A stretch of 64,000 nucleotides of DNA from Longimicrobium sp. (GTDB taxonomy: Bacteria; Gemmatimonadota; Gemmatimonadetes; Longimicrobiales; Longimicrobiaceae), in NCBI GenBank assembly GCA_036389135.1, contig DASVQP010000085.1, forward strand, positions 62,001 through 126,000, given 5' to 3'. A program made the translations under genes and the position numbers. The notes below the pieces were generated by a model. That model saw only the letters and a list, made by a program, of their open reading frames with translations, made no database searches and was not told the DNA's origin. This document shows, in pieces, positions 24,501 through 32,745 of this stretch. Numbering within the stretch: position 1 is the first letter of the stretch; each line of letters opens with the position of its first letter.

Positions 24501-25448
24501 GAGCTGCTCGACCACGTGTACGAGACTCGCGAGCCGTACCTGGACGCGGAGCTGAGGATCCCGCTGGAGCGCTGGGGGAGCGGCGTGGTGGAGGACAGCT
24601 TCTGGAACATGGTGTGGCGCCCGCTGGCGGGAGAGGGGCCGCAGGGGCGCGACATCCTGGTGCATGCGGTGGACGTGACCACCCAGGTGCTCGCGCGCCG
24701 CGAGGTGGAGCGCAAGGCCGAGGAGCTGGCGCGGATCGCGCGCGCCCTGGAGACGAGCAACCGCGAGCTGGACCAGTTCGCCTACGTCGCCAGCCACGAC
24801 CTCAAGGCGCCGCTGCGGGGGATCAGCAACATCTCCACCTGGATCGAGGAAGACCTGGGCGGCGAGGTGAGCCCCGAGGTCAGGGAGCACATGGAGCTGC
24901 TGCGCGGCCGGGTGCACCGCATGGAGGGGCTGATCGAGGGGATCCTGCAGTACTCGCGCGCCGGGCGGATGAAGGAGAACGCGGTGCGGGTGGACACGGC
25001 GGAGCTGGTGGAGGAGGTGGTGGAGCTGATCGCCCCGCCGGAGGGGGTGCGCGTGGAGGTGGCCGGCGGCATGCCCGTGGTGCACACCGAGCGGCTGCCG
25101 CTGCAGCAGGTGTTCATGAACCTGATAGGCAACGCGGTGAAGTACGCGGGCGGCGACGCGCCGCTGGTGCGGGTGGAGTCGCGCGAGTCGGAGGAGGGGA
25201 TGTGCGAGTTCGCCGTCATCGACAACGGCCCCGGGATTGCGCCGGAGTACCACGAGCGCATCTTCGGGATCTTCCAGATGCTCGAAGCGCGCGACAAGGT
25301 TGAGGGAACGGGGATCGGGCTTTCCATCGTCAAGAAGCTGGTGGAGAGCCGCGGCGGGCGGGTGTGGGTGGAATCCGAAGAGGGAGCGGGGAGCACCTTC
25401 CGCTTCCTGTGGCCCCAGGCGCATGAGGAGAGCACCGGGAATGAATGA
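21561..25448 (+). CDS. multi-PAS/GAF sensor histidine kinase
   Basis: A 1295-residue soluble kinase without membrane segments. By eye the order is PAS (~35-150), GAF (~165-320), PAS (~335-450), coiled coil (~460-505), PAS (~505-630), PAS (~640-755), PAS_3 type (~770-885), PAS (~895-1020), HisKA with His1079 (FAYVASHDLKAPLRG), and HATPase (NLIGNAVKYAGG, DNGPGI, GTGIGLSIVKKL). Three PAS domains share a near-identical core (RGPDHVFEMAN or GPEHVVTMVN), showing internal duplication. The ASHDLKAPL H-box is the bacteriophytochrome-like type that usually works with small receivers; such genes overlap it at both ends. Confidence 0.92.
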   Translation: MMTQPTPHPEIEVTESTSPHPRMADAPASDPDLYRRQLETVAENATLALFIMDEHQRCTYMNRAAEELTGFRLEELQGKELHYYIHHTRPDGSHYPLEECPIDQAFPQNMREQGEEVFVHKDGHLYPVSFTASPIRRDGATVGTIIEARDITAERYEQHEAEARGREAELTARIGTTLTRGGPLRQVLQGCAEAITAQLDAAFARIWTLNEEEQVLELQASAGMYTHLDGPHGRVPVGAFKIGKIAQEAAPHLTNDVLTDERVGDKEWARREGMVSFAGYPLMVEGRVIGVIAMFSRQTLSERTMGALASVADGIALAIDRARVEESRERLLAELEFERTRLASAFEQAPAFIATVRGPDHVFEMANPIYAQLVGHREVIGKPVREAIPEAAEQGFLDLLNQVYGSNEAFVGNGVKIELQRTPGAAAEARYLNFVYQPLTEADGSVGGILVHGVDVTEQVETQRMMEEQAAELEAQKEELQLQALRMEEVQVELEVSNEELQRANEETARERTHLAAIIDHAPVGILIAEAPTGRIVMGNRRLEEIVRHPVLQSAGVEEYDRWVAFHRDGRRVEGHEFPLARVFATGQAAGPDEYLYQRGDGTPAWVQITGVPLRDARGDLTSALVVLDDVDAERRAQEERENLIRELDLERARLRTVFQQAPAMIAVLRGPDHVFEMANAPYISLMGGRELVGKALREAIPEVVEQGFVAMLDGVYATGEPQVGNETPALLDRTGEGKLEQGFYNFVFQALPEADGSVGGILIHAVDVTDQVHARQEVEQLEERLRLAVEAADVGIYDWDTVSSTLSWDQRTRRIFGVPEEGEVTFDDFTERLHPHDREAANRAVARALDPAGQGDFSTEYRVVWKDGDVRWVRAVGRVFFEGTGAARRAARFLGTVQDVTARRRAEEERERLIGELETGRARLEQIFAEAPAVMALYTGPEHVVTMVNPTWERIVGKPSALGRPFAEVFPELAGTGVIELLDHVYETREPYLDAELRIPLERWGSGVVEDSFWNMVWRPLAGEGPQGRDILVHAVDVTTQVLARREVERKAEELARIARALETSNRELDQFAYVASHDLKAPLRGISNISTWIEEDLGGEVSPEVREHMELLRGRVHRMEGLIEGILQYSRAGRMKENAVRVDTAELVEEVVELIAPPEGVRVEVAGGMPVVHTERLPLQQVFMNLIGNAVKYAGGDAPLVRVESRESEEGMCEFAVIDNGPGIAPEYHERIFGIFQMLEARDKVEGTGIGLSIVKKLVESRGGRVWVESEEGAGSTFRFLWPQAHEESTGNE

Positions 25449-25857
25449 CAAGCTGCTGAACATCCTGCTGGTGGAAGACGACGAGGTGGACGTCATGAAC
25501 ATCCGCCGCGCCTTCAAGAAGGGGAACATCTCCAACCCGCTCTTCGTGGCGGGGAACGGCCTTGAAGCGCTCGAGATGCTGCGCGGCGACGAGCTGCCGC
25601 GCACCCGGCGCCTGGTTCTGCTCGACCTGAACATGCCGCGCATGAACGGCATCGAGTTCCTGCGCGAATTGCGCGCGGACCCGGATCTGAGCCCCACGCC
25701 CGTGGTGGTGCTCACCACCTCCGACGCGGAGCGCGACAAGGTGGAGGCGTACAACCTCCACGTGGCGGGCTACCTGCTGAAGCCCGTCACCTTCAGCAAC
25801 TTCTGCGAAACGATGGCCTCCCTCAACAAGTACTGGGCGCTCGTGGAGATGCCGTGA
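25441..25857 (+). CDS. Rcp1-type single-domain response regulator
   Basis: A 138-residue receiver of the type paired with phytochrome-like kinases: ILLVEDDEVDVMNIRRAFKK, phospho-acceptor Asp62 (LLDLNMPRMNG), and TTSDAERDKVEAYNLHVAGY with the Lys of LLKPV. The ATG at 25441 overlaps the kinase end by eight bases, and its own stop overlaps the next start (GTGA). It is almost certainly the partner of the preceding kinase. Confidence 0.93.
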   Translation: MNDKLLNILLVEDDEVDVMNIRRAFKKGNISNPLFVAGNGLEALEMLRGDELPRTRRLVLLDLNMPRMNGIEFLRELRADPDLSPTPVVVLTTSDAERDKVEAYNLHVAGYLLKPVTFSNFCETMASLNKYWALVEMP

Positions 25858-27611
25858 CCGAGCCACTGGATCCGCCCGCCGTCTCCACCGGGGATGCGCA
25901 GCCGCGGCTGCGCATCCTTGTGGTGGACGACGACCGGGTGGACCGGATGGCGATTCGCCGTGCGCTCGCGCGCGCGGGGGTGGACGCGGCCGTGGACGAA
26001 GCCGAAGCCGTCCCCCAGGCGCTGGCGCTGGCCGTGGCCGGCGCGTACGACTGCGTCTTCCTGGACTACAACCTCCCCGGCGGCAACGGCCTCACCCTGC
26101 TGCGCTCCATACGCGCGGCCGGGGTGGACGCGCCGGTGGTGATGCTCACCGGGCAGGGCGACGAGCGGGTGGCGGTGGCGCTGATGAAGGCGGGCGCCGC
26201 GGACTACCTCCCCAAGGACGGCATCACCCCCGAGCGGCTGGCGGCCTCCCTGCGCTACGCCGTAGAGCTGAGGCGCGCCGAGACGGAGACGCAGGCCGCC
26301 CAGGAGGAGCTGCGCGCCAGCGCCGAGCGCACCCGCTTCCTGGCCGAGGCGAGCCGCGTGCTGGCCGACTCGCTGGACATGGACGCCACCCTGCGCGCGG
26401 TGGCGCGGCTGGCCGTGCCCGTGCTGGGCGACTACTGCGTCATCTACCTCACGCAGGAGAACGGCGAGCACCGCGGCGTGGCGGCCGCCCACGCGGACCC
26501 GGAGAAGGAGCCGCTGGTGCGCGCGCTGGAGCGGCACTACCGCCCCACCCGCGACCACCCCACCAGCTACGTGGCCGACGCCATCCGCTCCGGCGAGGTG
26601 CGCCAGGTGGCCGTGGTGCCGGACGAGCACCTGACGACCATCGCCCGCACGCCGGAGGAGCTGGAGGTCTTCCGCGCTCTGCGCTCGCAGGCGGGTCTAT
26701 TCGTGCCGCTCGCCGCCCGAGGCCACGTGCTGGGCGCCATCGGCCTCCTGCGCACGGTCCCGGGCTCCACCTACACCCCCGCCCAGGTGGCGCTGGCCGA
26801 GGACCTGGCCCGGCGCGCGGCGGTGGCCATCGACAACGCGCGCCTCTTTGAAGACGCCGCCCAGGCCCGCGCCGCAGCCGAGGAGGCGAACCGGGCCAAG
26901 AGCGAGTTCCTGGCGCGCATGTCGCACGACCTGCGCACCCCCCTCAACGCCATCGGCGGCTACGCGCAGCTGGTGGAGATGGGGGTGCAGGGCCCCGTCA
27001 CCGAGCTGCAGCGCGAGGCGATGGGGAGGATCGTGCGCGCGCAGGAGCACCTCCTTACCCTGATTAACGACATCCTCAGCTTCGCGCGATTGGAAGCCGG
27101 TCAGGTGCAGATCGAGATCGCGGCGGTCCCCCTGCGCGAGACGATCGAGGAGCTGCGTCCCCTGGTACAGCCGCTCTTCGCCAAGCGCGGCGTGGCGCTG
27201 GAGCTGCGCGCGCCCGACGCCGCCCTCCACGTGCTGGCCGACGGCGAGCGGCTGATCCAGGTGTGCCTCAACCTGCTGACCAACGCCGCCAAGTTCACCG
27301 ACTCGGGCGGCCGCGTGGTGCTCGAATGCGTCCCCGCCGACGGCACCGTCGCCCTCCGCGTGAGCGACACCGGCCGCGGCATCCCGCCGGAGCGGATGGA
27401 GGCGATCTTCAGCCCGTTCATCCAGGCCGGCAACTCCGACGCGGAGACGCGCCAGGGCGTGGGCCTGGGCCTCGCCATCAGCCGCGAGCTCCTCCGCCTG
27501 ATGAACGGCACCCTCTCCGTGGAGAGCGTGGTGGGCGAGGGCACGACCTTCGTGGTGCAGCTGGCGCGGGCGCCGGAGGCCCTCACCCCCCCGACCCCCC
27601 TCACGGGCTAA
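25854..27611 (+). CDS. receiver-GAF-histidine kinase hybrid
   Basis: A 585-residue protein with an N-terminal receiver (Asp71 in FLDYNLPGGNG), a GAF domain (~165-330), HisKA with His358 (LARMSHDLRTPLNAIGG) and HATPase (NLLTNAAKFTDSGG, DTGRGI, GVGLGLAIS). The receiver comes first, so the protein likely takes phosphate or a signal from the preceding components and modulates its own kinase. The start is GTG 25854, overlapping the upstream stop. It is the last gene of the set; a family A repeat starts ten bases after its stop. Confidence 0.92.
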   Translation: MTEPLDPPAVSTGDAQPRLRILVVDDDRVDRMAIRRALARAGVDAAVDEAEAVPQALALAVAGAYDCVFLDYNLPGGNGLTLLRSIRAAGVDAPVVMLTGQGDERVAVALMKAGAADYLPKDGITPERLAASLRYAVELRRAETETQAAQEELRASAERTRFLAEASRVLADSLDMDATLRAVARLAVPVLGDYCVIYLTQENGEHRGVAAAHADPEKEPLVRALERHYRPTRDHPTSYVADAIRSGEVRQVAVVPDEHLTTIARTPEELEVFRALRSQAGLFVPLAARGHVLGAIGLLRTVPGSTYTPAQVALAEDLARRAAVAIDNARLFEDAAQARAAAEEANRAKSEFLARMSHDLRTPLNAIGGYAQLVEMGVQGPVTELQREAMGRIVRAQEHLLTLINDILSFARLEAGQVQIEIAAVPLRETIEELRPLVQPLFAKRGVALELRAPDAALHVLADGERLIQVCLNLLTNAAKFTDSGGRVVLECVPADGTVALRVSDTGRGIPPERMEAIFSPFIQAGNSDAETRQGVGLGLAISRELLRLMNGTLSVESVVGEGTTFVVQLARAPEALTPPTPLTG

Positions 27612-27620
27612 CAGATGGCC

Positions 27621-27702
27621 TCACACAGAGCCACGGAGGAAACTGAAAGAACGAACAAGGGGTTCTCTGTGCCCTTGCCTTTCCCTCTGTGTCTCTGTGT
27701 GA
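27621..27702. repeat. family A palindromic repeat, copy 3
   Basis: TCACACAGAGCCACGGAGGA with TCCCTCTGTGTCTCTGTGTGA at the other end. Inner bases AAGGGG and TTCTCTGTGCCCTT extend the stem imperfectly. It starts ten bases after the receiver-kinase stop. Confidence 0.85.
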
Positions 27703-27730
27703 TGCTTTTCTTCCGTTATTCTTCTCTCCT

Positions 27731-29164
27731 ATGAGCGTTCCGGACGCGGTGGTGGTGGGCTCGGGGCCCAACGGGCTGTCGGCTGCGATCGCGCTGGCGC
27801 GGGCGGGGCGCTCCGTCGTCGTACGCGAGGCGGCGGACACCATCGGCGGCGGGATGCGCACGGAAGAGCTGACGCTCCCCGGCTATCTGCACGACGTCTG
27901 CTCCATCGTGCACCCGCTCGCGCTCTCCTCTCCCTTCTTCCGCACGCTGCCGCTAGAGGAGCACGGGCTGGAGTGGGTGCACTCCCCCGCCTGCCTGGCG
28001 CACCCGTTCGACGATGGTTCCGTGGCGATGCTGGAGCGCTCCATCGAGGCCACCGGTGCCACGCTCGGCCCCGATGCGCGGGCGTGGAAGAAGCTGCTCG
28101 GCCACTGGACGGACCGCTGGCTGACGCTGGCGGAGGACGTGCTGGGCCCGCTGGAGTTCCCCGACCACCCCTTTCTCCTGGCCCGCTTCGGCCTCACCGC
28201 CGTGCGCCCCGCATACGGCCTGGCGAAGCGCGCCTTCCGTGGCGACCGGGCCCGCGCGCTCTTTGCCGGGAACGCGGCGCACTCCATGGTCCCGCTCACG
28301 CAGTCTCCCACGGCGGCGTTCGGGTTGACGCTGGCGGCGGCGGGGCACGCGGTGGGTTGGCCGATCGCGCGCGGCGGGTCGCGGAGCATCGCCGCCGCGC
28401 TGGCGTCGTACTTCCGGTCGCTGGGCGGCGAGATCGTCACCGGCGCGCCCGTGGACGACGTGGACGAGCTGCGCGGGGTCGGCACGATCCTCCTGGACCT
28501 GACGCCGCGGCAGGTGCTGCGCATCGCAGGGCACCGGCTGCCGGCGCGCTACCGAGGGGCGCTGGAGCGCTACCAATACGGCGCCGGCTCGTTCAAGATG
28601 GATTGGGCCCTCTCCGAGCCGATCCCCTGGCGCTCCCCGGAGTGCCGCCGCGCCGCCACCGTCCACCTCGGCGGCACCCTCGACGAGATCGCCGCCTCCG
28701 AGCACGCGCCGCTCGCCGGCGAAGTCCCGGAGAAGCCGTTCGTCCTCCTGGTGCAGCCCACCCTCTTCGATCCGACGCGCGCGCCGGAGGGGAAGCACGT
28801 CGCGTGGGCGTACTGCCACGTCCCTTTCGGCAACGACGTGGACATGACGGAGGCGATCGAGGCGCAGATCGAGCGCTTCGCCCCCGGCTTTCGCGACGTG
28901 GTGCTCGCGCGCAGCGTGATGCCGCCCTCCGCGCTGGAGCGCCACAACCCGAACCTGGTGGGCGGCGACATCAGCGCGGGCGCCATGACGCTGCGGCAGG
29001 TCTTCTTCCGCCCGGCCTTTCGCCGCAACCCGTACTCCACGCCGGTGGACGGACTCTTTCTCTGCTCCGCTTCCACCCCTCCCGGCGGCGCCGTCCACGG
29101 CATGTGCGGCTACTACGCCGCCCGCGCGGCCCTGCGCCGCCCGCTGGCCGCGCCGAACGCCTGA
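27731..29164 (+). CDS. FAD-dependent oxidoreductase, phytoene-dehydrogenase-like
   Basis: A 477-residue flavoprotein. The N-terminal VVGSGPNGLSAAIALARAG and VREAADTIGGGMRT form the Rossmann dinucleotide site, and the C-terminal GLFLCSASTPPGGAVHGMCG is the second FAD contact. This is the arrangement of CrtI-like and PYROXD2-like enzymes, which oxidise or isomerise lipids and carotenoids. The ATG is at 27731; upstream codons belong to the family A repeat. No carotenoid genes are near, so the substrate is unknown. Confidence 0.85.
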   Translation: MSVPDAVVVGSGPNGLSAAIALARAGRSVVVREAADTIGGGMRTEELTLPGYLHDVCSIVHPLALSSPFFRTLPLEEHGLEWVHSPACLAHPFDDGSVAMLERSIEATGATLGPDARAWKKLLGHWTDRWLTLAEDVLGPLEFPDHPFLLARFGLTAVRPAYGLAKRAFRGDRARALFAGNAAHSMVPLTQSPTAAFGLTLAAAGHAVGWPIARGGSRSIAAALASYFRSLGGEIVTGAPVDDVDELRGVGTILLDLTPRQVLRIAGHRLPARYRGALERYQYGAGSFKMDWALSEPIPWRSPECRRAATVHLGGTLDEIAASEHAPLAGEVPEKPFVLLVQPTLFDPTRAPEGKHVAWAYCHVPFGNDVDMTEAIEAQIERFAPGFRDVVLARSVMPPSALERHNPNLVGGDISAGAMTLRQVFFRPAFRRNPYSTPVDGLFLCSASTPPGGAVHGMCGYYAARAALRRPLAAPNA

Positions 29165-29210
29165 TGGTCCGCCGAATGTTGCGCGGCCGGCGAATGTCGC
29201 GGCGGTGGCG

Positions 29211-29396
29211 GGCACGGGCAGCCACGCGGGGCGGCCCCTACAGGTGACGGTGCATACGGCGAGGGTCGAGGGGGAGGCAAGGGTGGGCAGACACGCAGGT
29301 CTGCGCCTACGGGGTTGGTGCGAAGGGCGGAGGTCGGGGCGGTGGAGAGGGCGGGCGCGATGAATCGCGCCCCTACGGGATCGGTGTGAAAGGCGG
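29211..29396. repeat. family B three-hairpin composite repeat, copy 2
   Basis: Same three palindromes in the same order and orientation as 3611-3790: GGGCACGGGCAGCCACGCGG, GGGCAGACACGCAGGTCTGC and GGGCGCGATGAATCGCGCCC. The stretch 29165-29506 holds no supported gene; apart from the repeat only a short GAATGTTGCGCGGCCGGCGA run precedes it. Confidence 0.85.
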
Positions 29397-29506
29397 GTGG
29401 CGGAGACGGGTTGGGCAGCGTGCAACGCGCTTCTCCGCGTGCTGCACCGCGTGTACATTGGGCCGAGCGGGCCCCTCCGGCGTTCTCCCCTCAACATTCC
29501 CGCCCC

Positions 29507-29923
29507 ATGACCATCCCCCGACTCCTCCTCGCGCTCGCGGCCGCGCTCTGCGTACTGGCCAGGCCCGCCGCGGCGCAGTCGATGGACCCCGCCAAGTGGG
29601 TGCTGATCCAGGACGACAACGTGTTCATGGATACGTCCACCGTCGTGCCGGCGGAGGGCGGGGGGAAGCGCGTGTGGATTCGCGCGGTGTTCGCGGGGGA
29701 GGAGGAGTGGCCGAGCGCGCGGGAGGTGAAGTACAACGCACTGTACTACGAGCGCGTCTACCGGTGCGACACATTCCACTGGGTGACGCTGCGGCACCAG
29801 GCGTATCTGAACGAGCGGATGGTGCGCAACATCCCCAACATCTTCGCGGGCCACATGAACGACGGGCGCACCAACCAGGAAGGGGTCTTCAAGATCGTAT
29901 GCGAGCGCATCGCGGGACGATGA
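29507..29923 (+). CDS. secreted protein resembling surface-adhesin E
   Basis: A 138-residue exported protein. The signal peptide is MTIPRLLLALAAALCVLARPAAAQS. The mature part (WVLIQDDNVFMDTSTVVP, KRVWIRAVF, VKYNALYYERVYRCDTFHWV) has the short, strand-rich layout and the paired cysteines of the surface-adhesin E-like family, often lipoprotein or periplasmic proteins of unclear role. The assignment rests on the W...DNVFMDTS/VWIR pattern and is tentative. The start follows homology and the signal peptide; there is no strong ribosome site. It converges on the molybdopterin oxidoreductase gene. Confidence 0.6.
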   Translation: MTIPRLLLALAAALCVLARPAAAQSMDPAKWVLIQDDNVFMDTSTVVPAEGGGKRVWIRAVFAGEEEWPSAREVKYNALYYERVYRCDTFHWVTLRHQAYLNERMVRNIPNIFAGHMNDGRTNQEGVFKIVCERIAGR

Positions 29924-29939
29924 ATCGCGCCGCGTTCGG

Positions 29940-30002
29940 AGTTCTCCCCCTCACCCGCCCTGCGCCCCCGCAGGCGGGGGAGGGGGCTGGGGGGAGGGGG
30001 CC
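29940..30002. repeat. family E GC-rich hairpin repeat, copy 2
   Basis: GTTCTCCCCCTCACCCGCCC, TGCGCCCCCGCA and GGCGGGGGAGGGGG match 3801-3862 almost exactly. It contains the stop codon and the last ~17 codons of the leftward oxidoreductase gene. Confidence 0.85.
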
Positions 30003-32524
30003 ACCGTGATGATCACGAACTTGGACGTCGGGGTGTTGCTGCGCGCGGCGACGCTGCCGATGGGGACCAGGACGTTGGTCTCGGGATAGTAGGTGGCGGC
30101 GCAGCGGCGGGGGATGGGGTACTTCACCACGATGAAGCGCCGCGCCACCCGTTCCTCCCCGCGGAAGTGGCTCGTCAGGTCCACCACGTCGCCCGCGTTC
30201 AGACCCAGCTCGCGGATGTCCTCTGGATTCATCATCACGACGCGGCGCTCGTTGTAGATGCCGCGGTATCGGTCGTCCAGGCCGTAGATGGTGGTGTTGA
30301 ACTGGTCGTGGCTGCGCATCGACATCATCACCAGCTGCCCTGGCTCCAGCTCGACGGGCCGGATGCGGTGCACGGTGAAGTTGGCCTTCCCCGTCGTGGT
30401 GCTGAACTCGCGGCGGTCGCGCGGGAGGTTGGGGAGCGTCAGCTCGCCGTGCTCGCGCAGGCGGCGGTTGTAGCCGTCGAAGCCGGGGATCACCCGCTCG
30501 ATCAGGTCGCGGATGCGGTCGTAGTCGGCGATCAGCGAGTACCACTCCACCTGGTTGCGCGCGCCGAGCGTGGCGGTGGCCAGGAGCGCGATGATGGTGG
30601 GCTCGCTTTTCAGGTGCGGCGACGCGGGGTCCAGCACGCCGCGCGACGTGCGCACCACGCCCATCGAGTTCTCGGCGGTCACGAACTGCTCGCCCGTGAG
30701 CTGCACGTCGCGCTCGGCGCGGCCGATGGTGGGAAGGATCAGCGCCTGCCTCCCGGTAACCAGGTGTCCGCGGTTGAGCTTGATGGAGACGTGCGCCGTC
30801 AGGCGGCAGCGGCGCATGGCCGCGGCGGTGTACTCCGTGTCCGGCCCGGCGGAGAGGAAGTTGCCGCCCATCCCAAAGAACACCTTCACCTTCCCCGCGT
30901 GCATCGCCTTGATGGTCTCCACGGTGTCGTAGCCGTGGTGGCGCGGCGGGTCGAAGCCGAACTCCCGCTGGATGGCGTCCAGGAACCGGTCCGGCATCCG
31001 CTCCCATATGCCCACCGTGCGGTCGCCCTGCACGTTGCTGTGGCCGCGCACGGGGAGCGCGCCCGCGCCCTTTTTCCCGATGCTCCCCTTGAGAAGCAGC
31101 AGGTTCACGATCTCCTGGATGGCGCTCACCGCGTCCGGCTGCTGCGTGAGCCCCATCGCCCACGCCACGATGATGCGCTCGTGTTGCATCACCACCTCCG
31201 CCACGGTGCGGATCTGCGCGCGCTCCACCCCGCTCTGCTCGATGATCAGGTCCCAGCTCTCGGCGCGCAGGTCCTCGACGAACGCCTGGTAGCCGTGCGT
31301 GTGGGTGCGGATGAAGTCGTGGTCGAAGACGGTCCCCGGGCGCCGCACCTCCTCCTCCAGCATCTCCTTGAGCACGCCCTTCAGGAGCGCCACGTCGCCC
31401 GCGATGCGCACCGGCACAAAGAACTCGGCGATGGGGGTGCCGTCGCCCACCAGCACGCTCAGGATGCGGCCGGGGTGCTTGAGGTCCTGCGGGTGCTTGA
31501 AGTGGTTCAGCCCCGTCTCGGGAAGGGGGTTGATGGCGATGATCTTGCCGCCGTTGCGCTTCAGCCGCTGGAGCGCGGTGAGCATGCGCGGGTGGCACGA
31601 TCCCGGGTTCTGGCCGATGCTGATCAGCAGGTCGGCGTGGTGCACGTCGTCCAGCGTCACCGTGCCCTTGCCGATCCCGATGGAGTCGGTGAGGGCGCTG
31701 CCGCTGGACTCGTGGCACATGTTGCTGCAGTCCGGCAGGTTGTTGGTGCCGAAGTGCCGCACGAAGAGCTGGTAGAGGAACGCCGTCTCGTTGGCCGTGC
31801 GCCCGGAGGTGTAGAACGCCGCCTCGTCCGGCGAGTCCAGCGCCCTGAGCTCCTTCGCCACCAGCCCGAGCGCCTCTTCCCAATCGATCGGCTCGTAGTG
31901 CGTGGCGCCCTCGCGCAGCACCATCGGGCGGTCGATGCGCCCCTGCTTCGCCAGCCAGTAGTCGGACCTCTCGGATAGCTCGGCGACGCTGTAGCGGCGA
32001 AAGAAGTCGGGGTCGATCAGCTTCCGCGTGTTCTCCTCGGCGGTGACCTTTGCGCCGTTCTCGCAGTACTCCGCGAACGCCGGCCGCTCGCCGGCGGGCG
32101 GATCGGGCCACGCGCAGCTCTGGCAGTCGAAGCCGCCCTCCTGGTTGAGCTTCTGTAGCATGCGCGCGCCGTCCGCGGCGCCCATCTCGTTGAGCGTGTA
32201 CTTCATCGCAACGCGCACGGCGTTGATCCCCGCGGCGGTCTTCTGCACCTCGCCCAGGCGCAGCCCGGTGTGCTCCGCCGGCGGCTGCGCGTGGATGCGG
32301 CCGTGGAACGCCTCGCCGGCGGCCGTGGCGGGGGGTTCTCCGGCGCGCGCCATCTCTCGCCGCACCCCACCCTCGCTGGCGAGGCCGATCTTGGCGCTCT
32401 CCCACGCGTTGGCCTGCTCCCCGTTCGGCACGTCCCCCCGGATCGCCCCCTGCTCCGGCTCCACCGACGCCCGTTCCTCCAGCTCCTTCCTCTCTGCCGG
32501 GTCGATGTTGCTGTGCTCGGTCAT
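29951..32524 (-). CDS. FdhF/YdeP family molybdopterin oxidoreductase
   Basis: An 857-residue member of the YdeP-type formate-dehydrogenase-like family (bis-MGD enzymes). Visible family features are GGFDCQSCAWPDP near the N-terminus, SGRTANETAFLYQLFVRHFG, the presumed Mo-ligand cysteine in SNMCHESSGSAL, GQNPGSCHPRM, and RGHSNVQGDRTVGIWERMP; the C-terminal dinucleotide-binding domain includes MRSHDQFNTTIYG. The ligand is Cys, not selenocysteine. The start is ATG 32524 with GGAG upstream. The native substrate of this family is uncertain; E. coli YdeP is linked to acid resistance. The last ~17 residues (APSPQPPPPPAGAQGG) come from a family E repeat. Confidence 0.9.
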   Translation of the reverse strand: MTEHSNIDPAERKELEERASVEPEQGAIRGDVPNGEQANAWESAKIGLASEGGVRREMARAGEPPATAAGEAFHGRIHAQPPAEHTGLRLGEVQKTAAGINAVRVAMKYTLNEMGAADGARMLQKLNQEGGFDCQSCAWPDPPAGERPAFAEYCENGAKVTAEENTRKLIDPDFFRRYSVAELSERSDYWLAKQGRIDRPMVLREGATHYEPIDWEEALGLVAKELRALDSPDEAAFYTSGRTANETAFLYQLFVRHFGTNNLPDCSNMCHESSGSALTDSIGIGKGTVTLDDVHHADLLISIGQNPGSCHPRMLTALQRLKRNGGKIIAINPLPETGLNHFKHPQDLKHPGRILSVLVGDGTPIAEFFVPVRIAGDVALLKGVLKEMLEEEVRRPGTVFDHDFIRTHTHGYQAFVEDLRAESWDLIIEQSGVERAQIRTVAEVVMQHERIIVAWAMGLTQQPDAVSAIQEIVNLLLLKGSIGKKGAGALPVRGHSNVQGDRTVGIWERMPDRFLDAIQREFGFDPPRHHGYDTVETIKAMHAGKVKVFFGMGGNFLSAGPDTEYTAAAMRRCRLTAHVSIKLNRGHLVTGRQALILPTIGRAERDVQLTGEQFVTAENSMGVVRTSRGVLDPASPHLKSEPTIIALLATATLGARNQVEWYSLIADYDRIRDLIERVIPGFDGYNRRLREHGELTLPNLPRDRREFSTTTGKANFTVHRIRPVELEPGQLVMMSMRSHDQFNTTIYGLDDRYRGIYNERRVVMMNPEDIRELGLNAGDVVDLTSHFRGEERVARRFIVVKYPIPRRCAATYYPETNVLVPIGSVAARSNTPTSKFVIITVAPSPQPPPPPAGAQGG

Positions 32525-32745
32525 CGGTGCTCCAGTGGGCGGATCGTTGGCGTGAGCGGCCGCGCGCTGCAACAACCATACTTTTCCTCAGCGGCTGACG
32601 CGCCCCACCTGGGGCAGCGGCGGGACATCCACGGGCCGCGCGGAAGAGGTACGGCAGTGCGGCGCAAAGACTTACGATCAGGTATGGAAGGTGCCCTGGC
32701 GGCACATCAAGAGGCTCCTTCCCGTTCCCCGCGCACCCCCCTCCC

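Noticed and set aside
21492-25754. A 1.4-kb-codon open frame on the minus strand opposite the large kinase gene
   Set aside because: Composition is His/Arg/Leu-rich with no domain pattern, and it mirrors a well-supported kinase. This is the usual antisense artefact of GC-rich codon bias.
31700-31740. Selenocysteine at the Mo-ligand position of the oxidoreductase
   Set aside because: The codon is TGC (Cys) and no in-frame TGA occurs in the gene.
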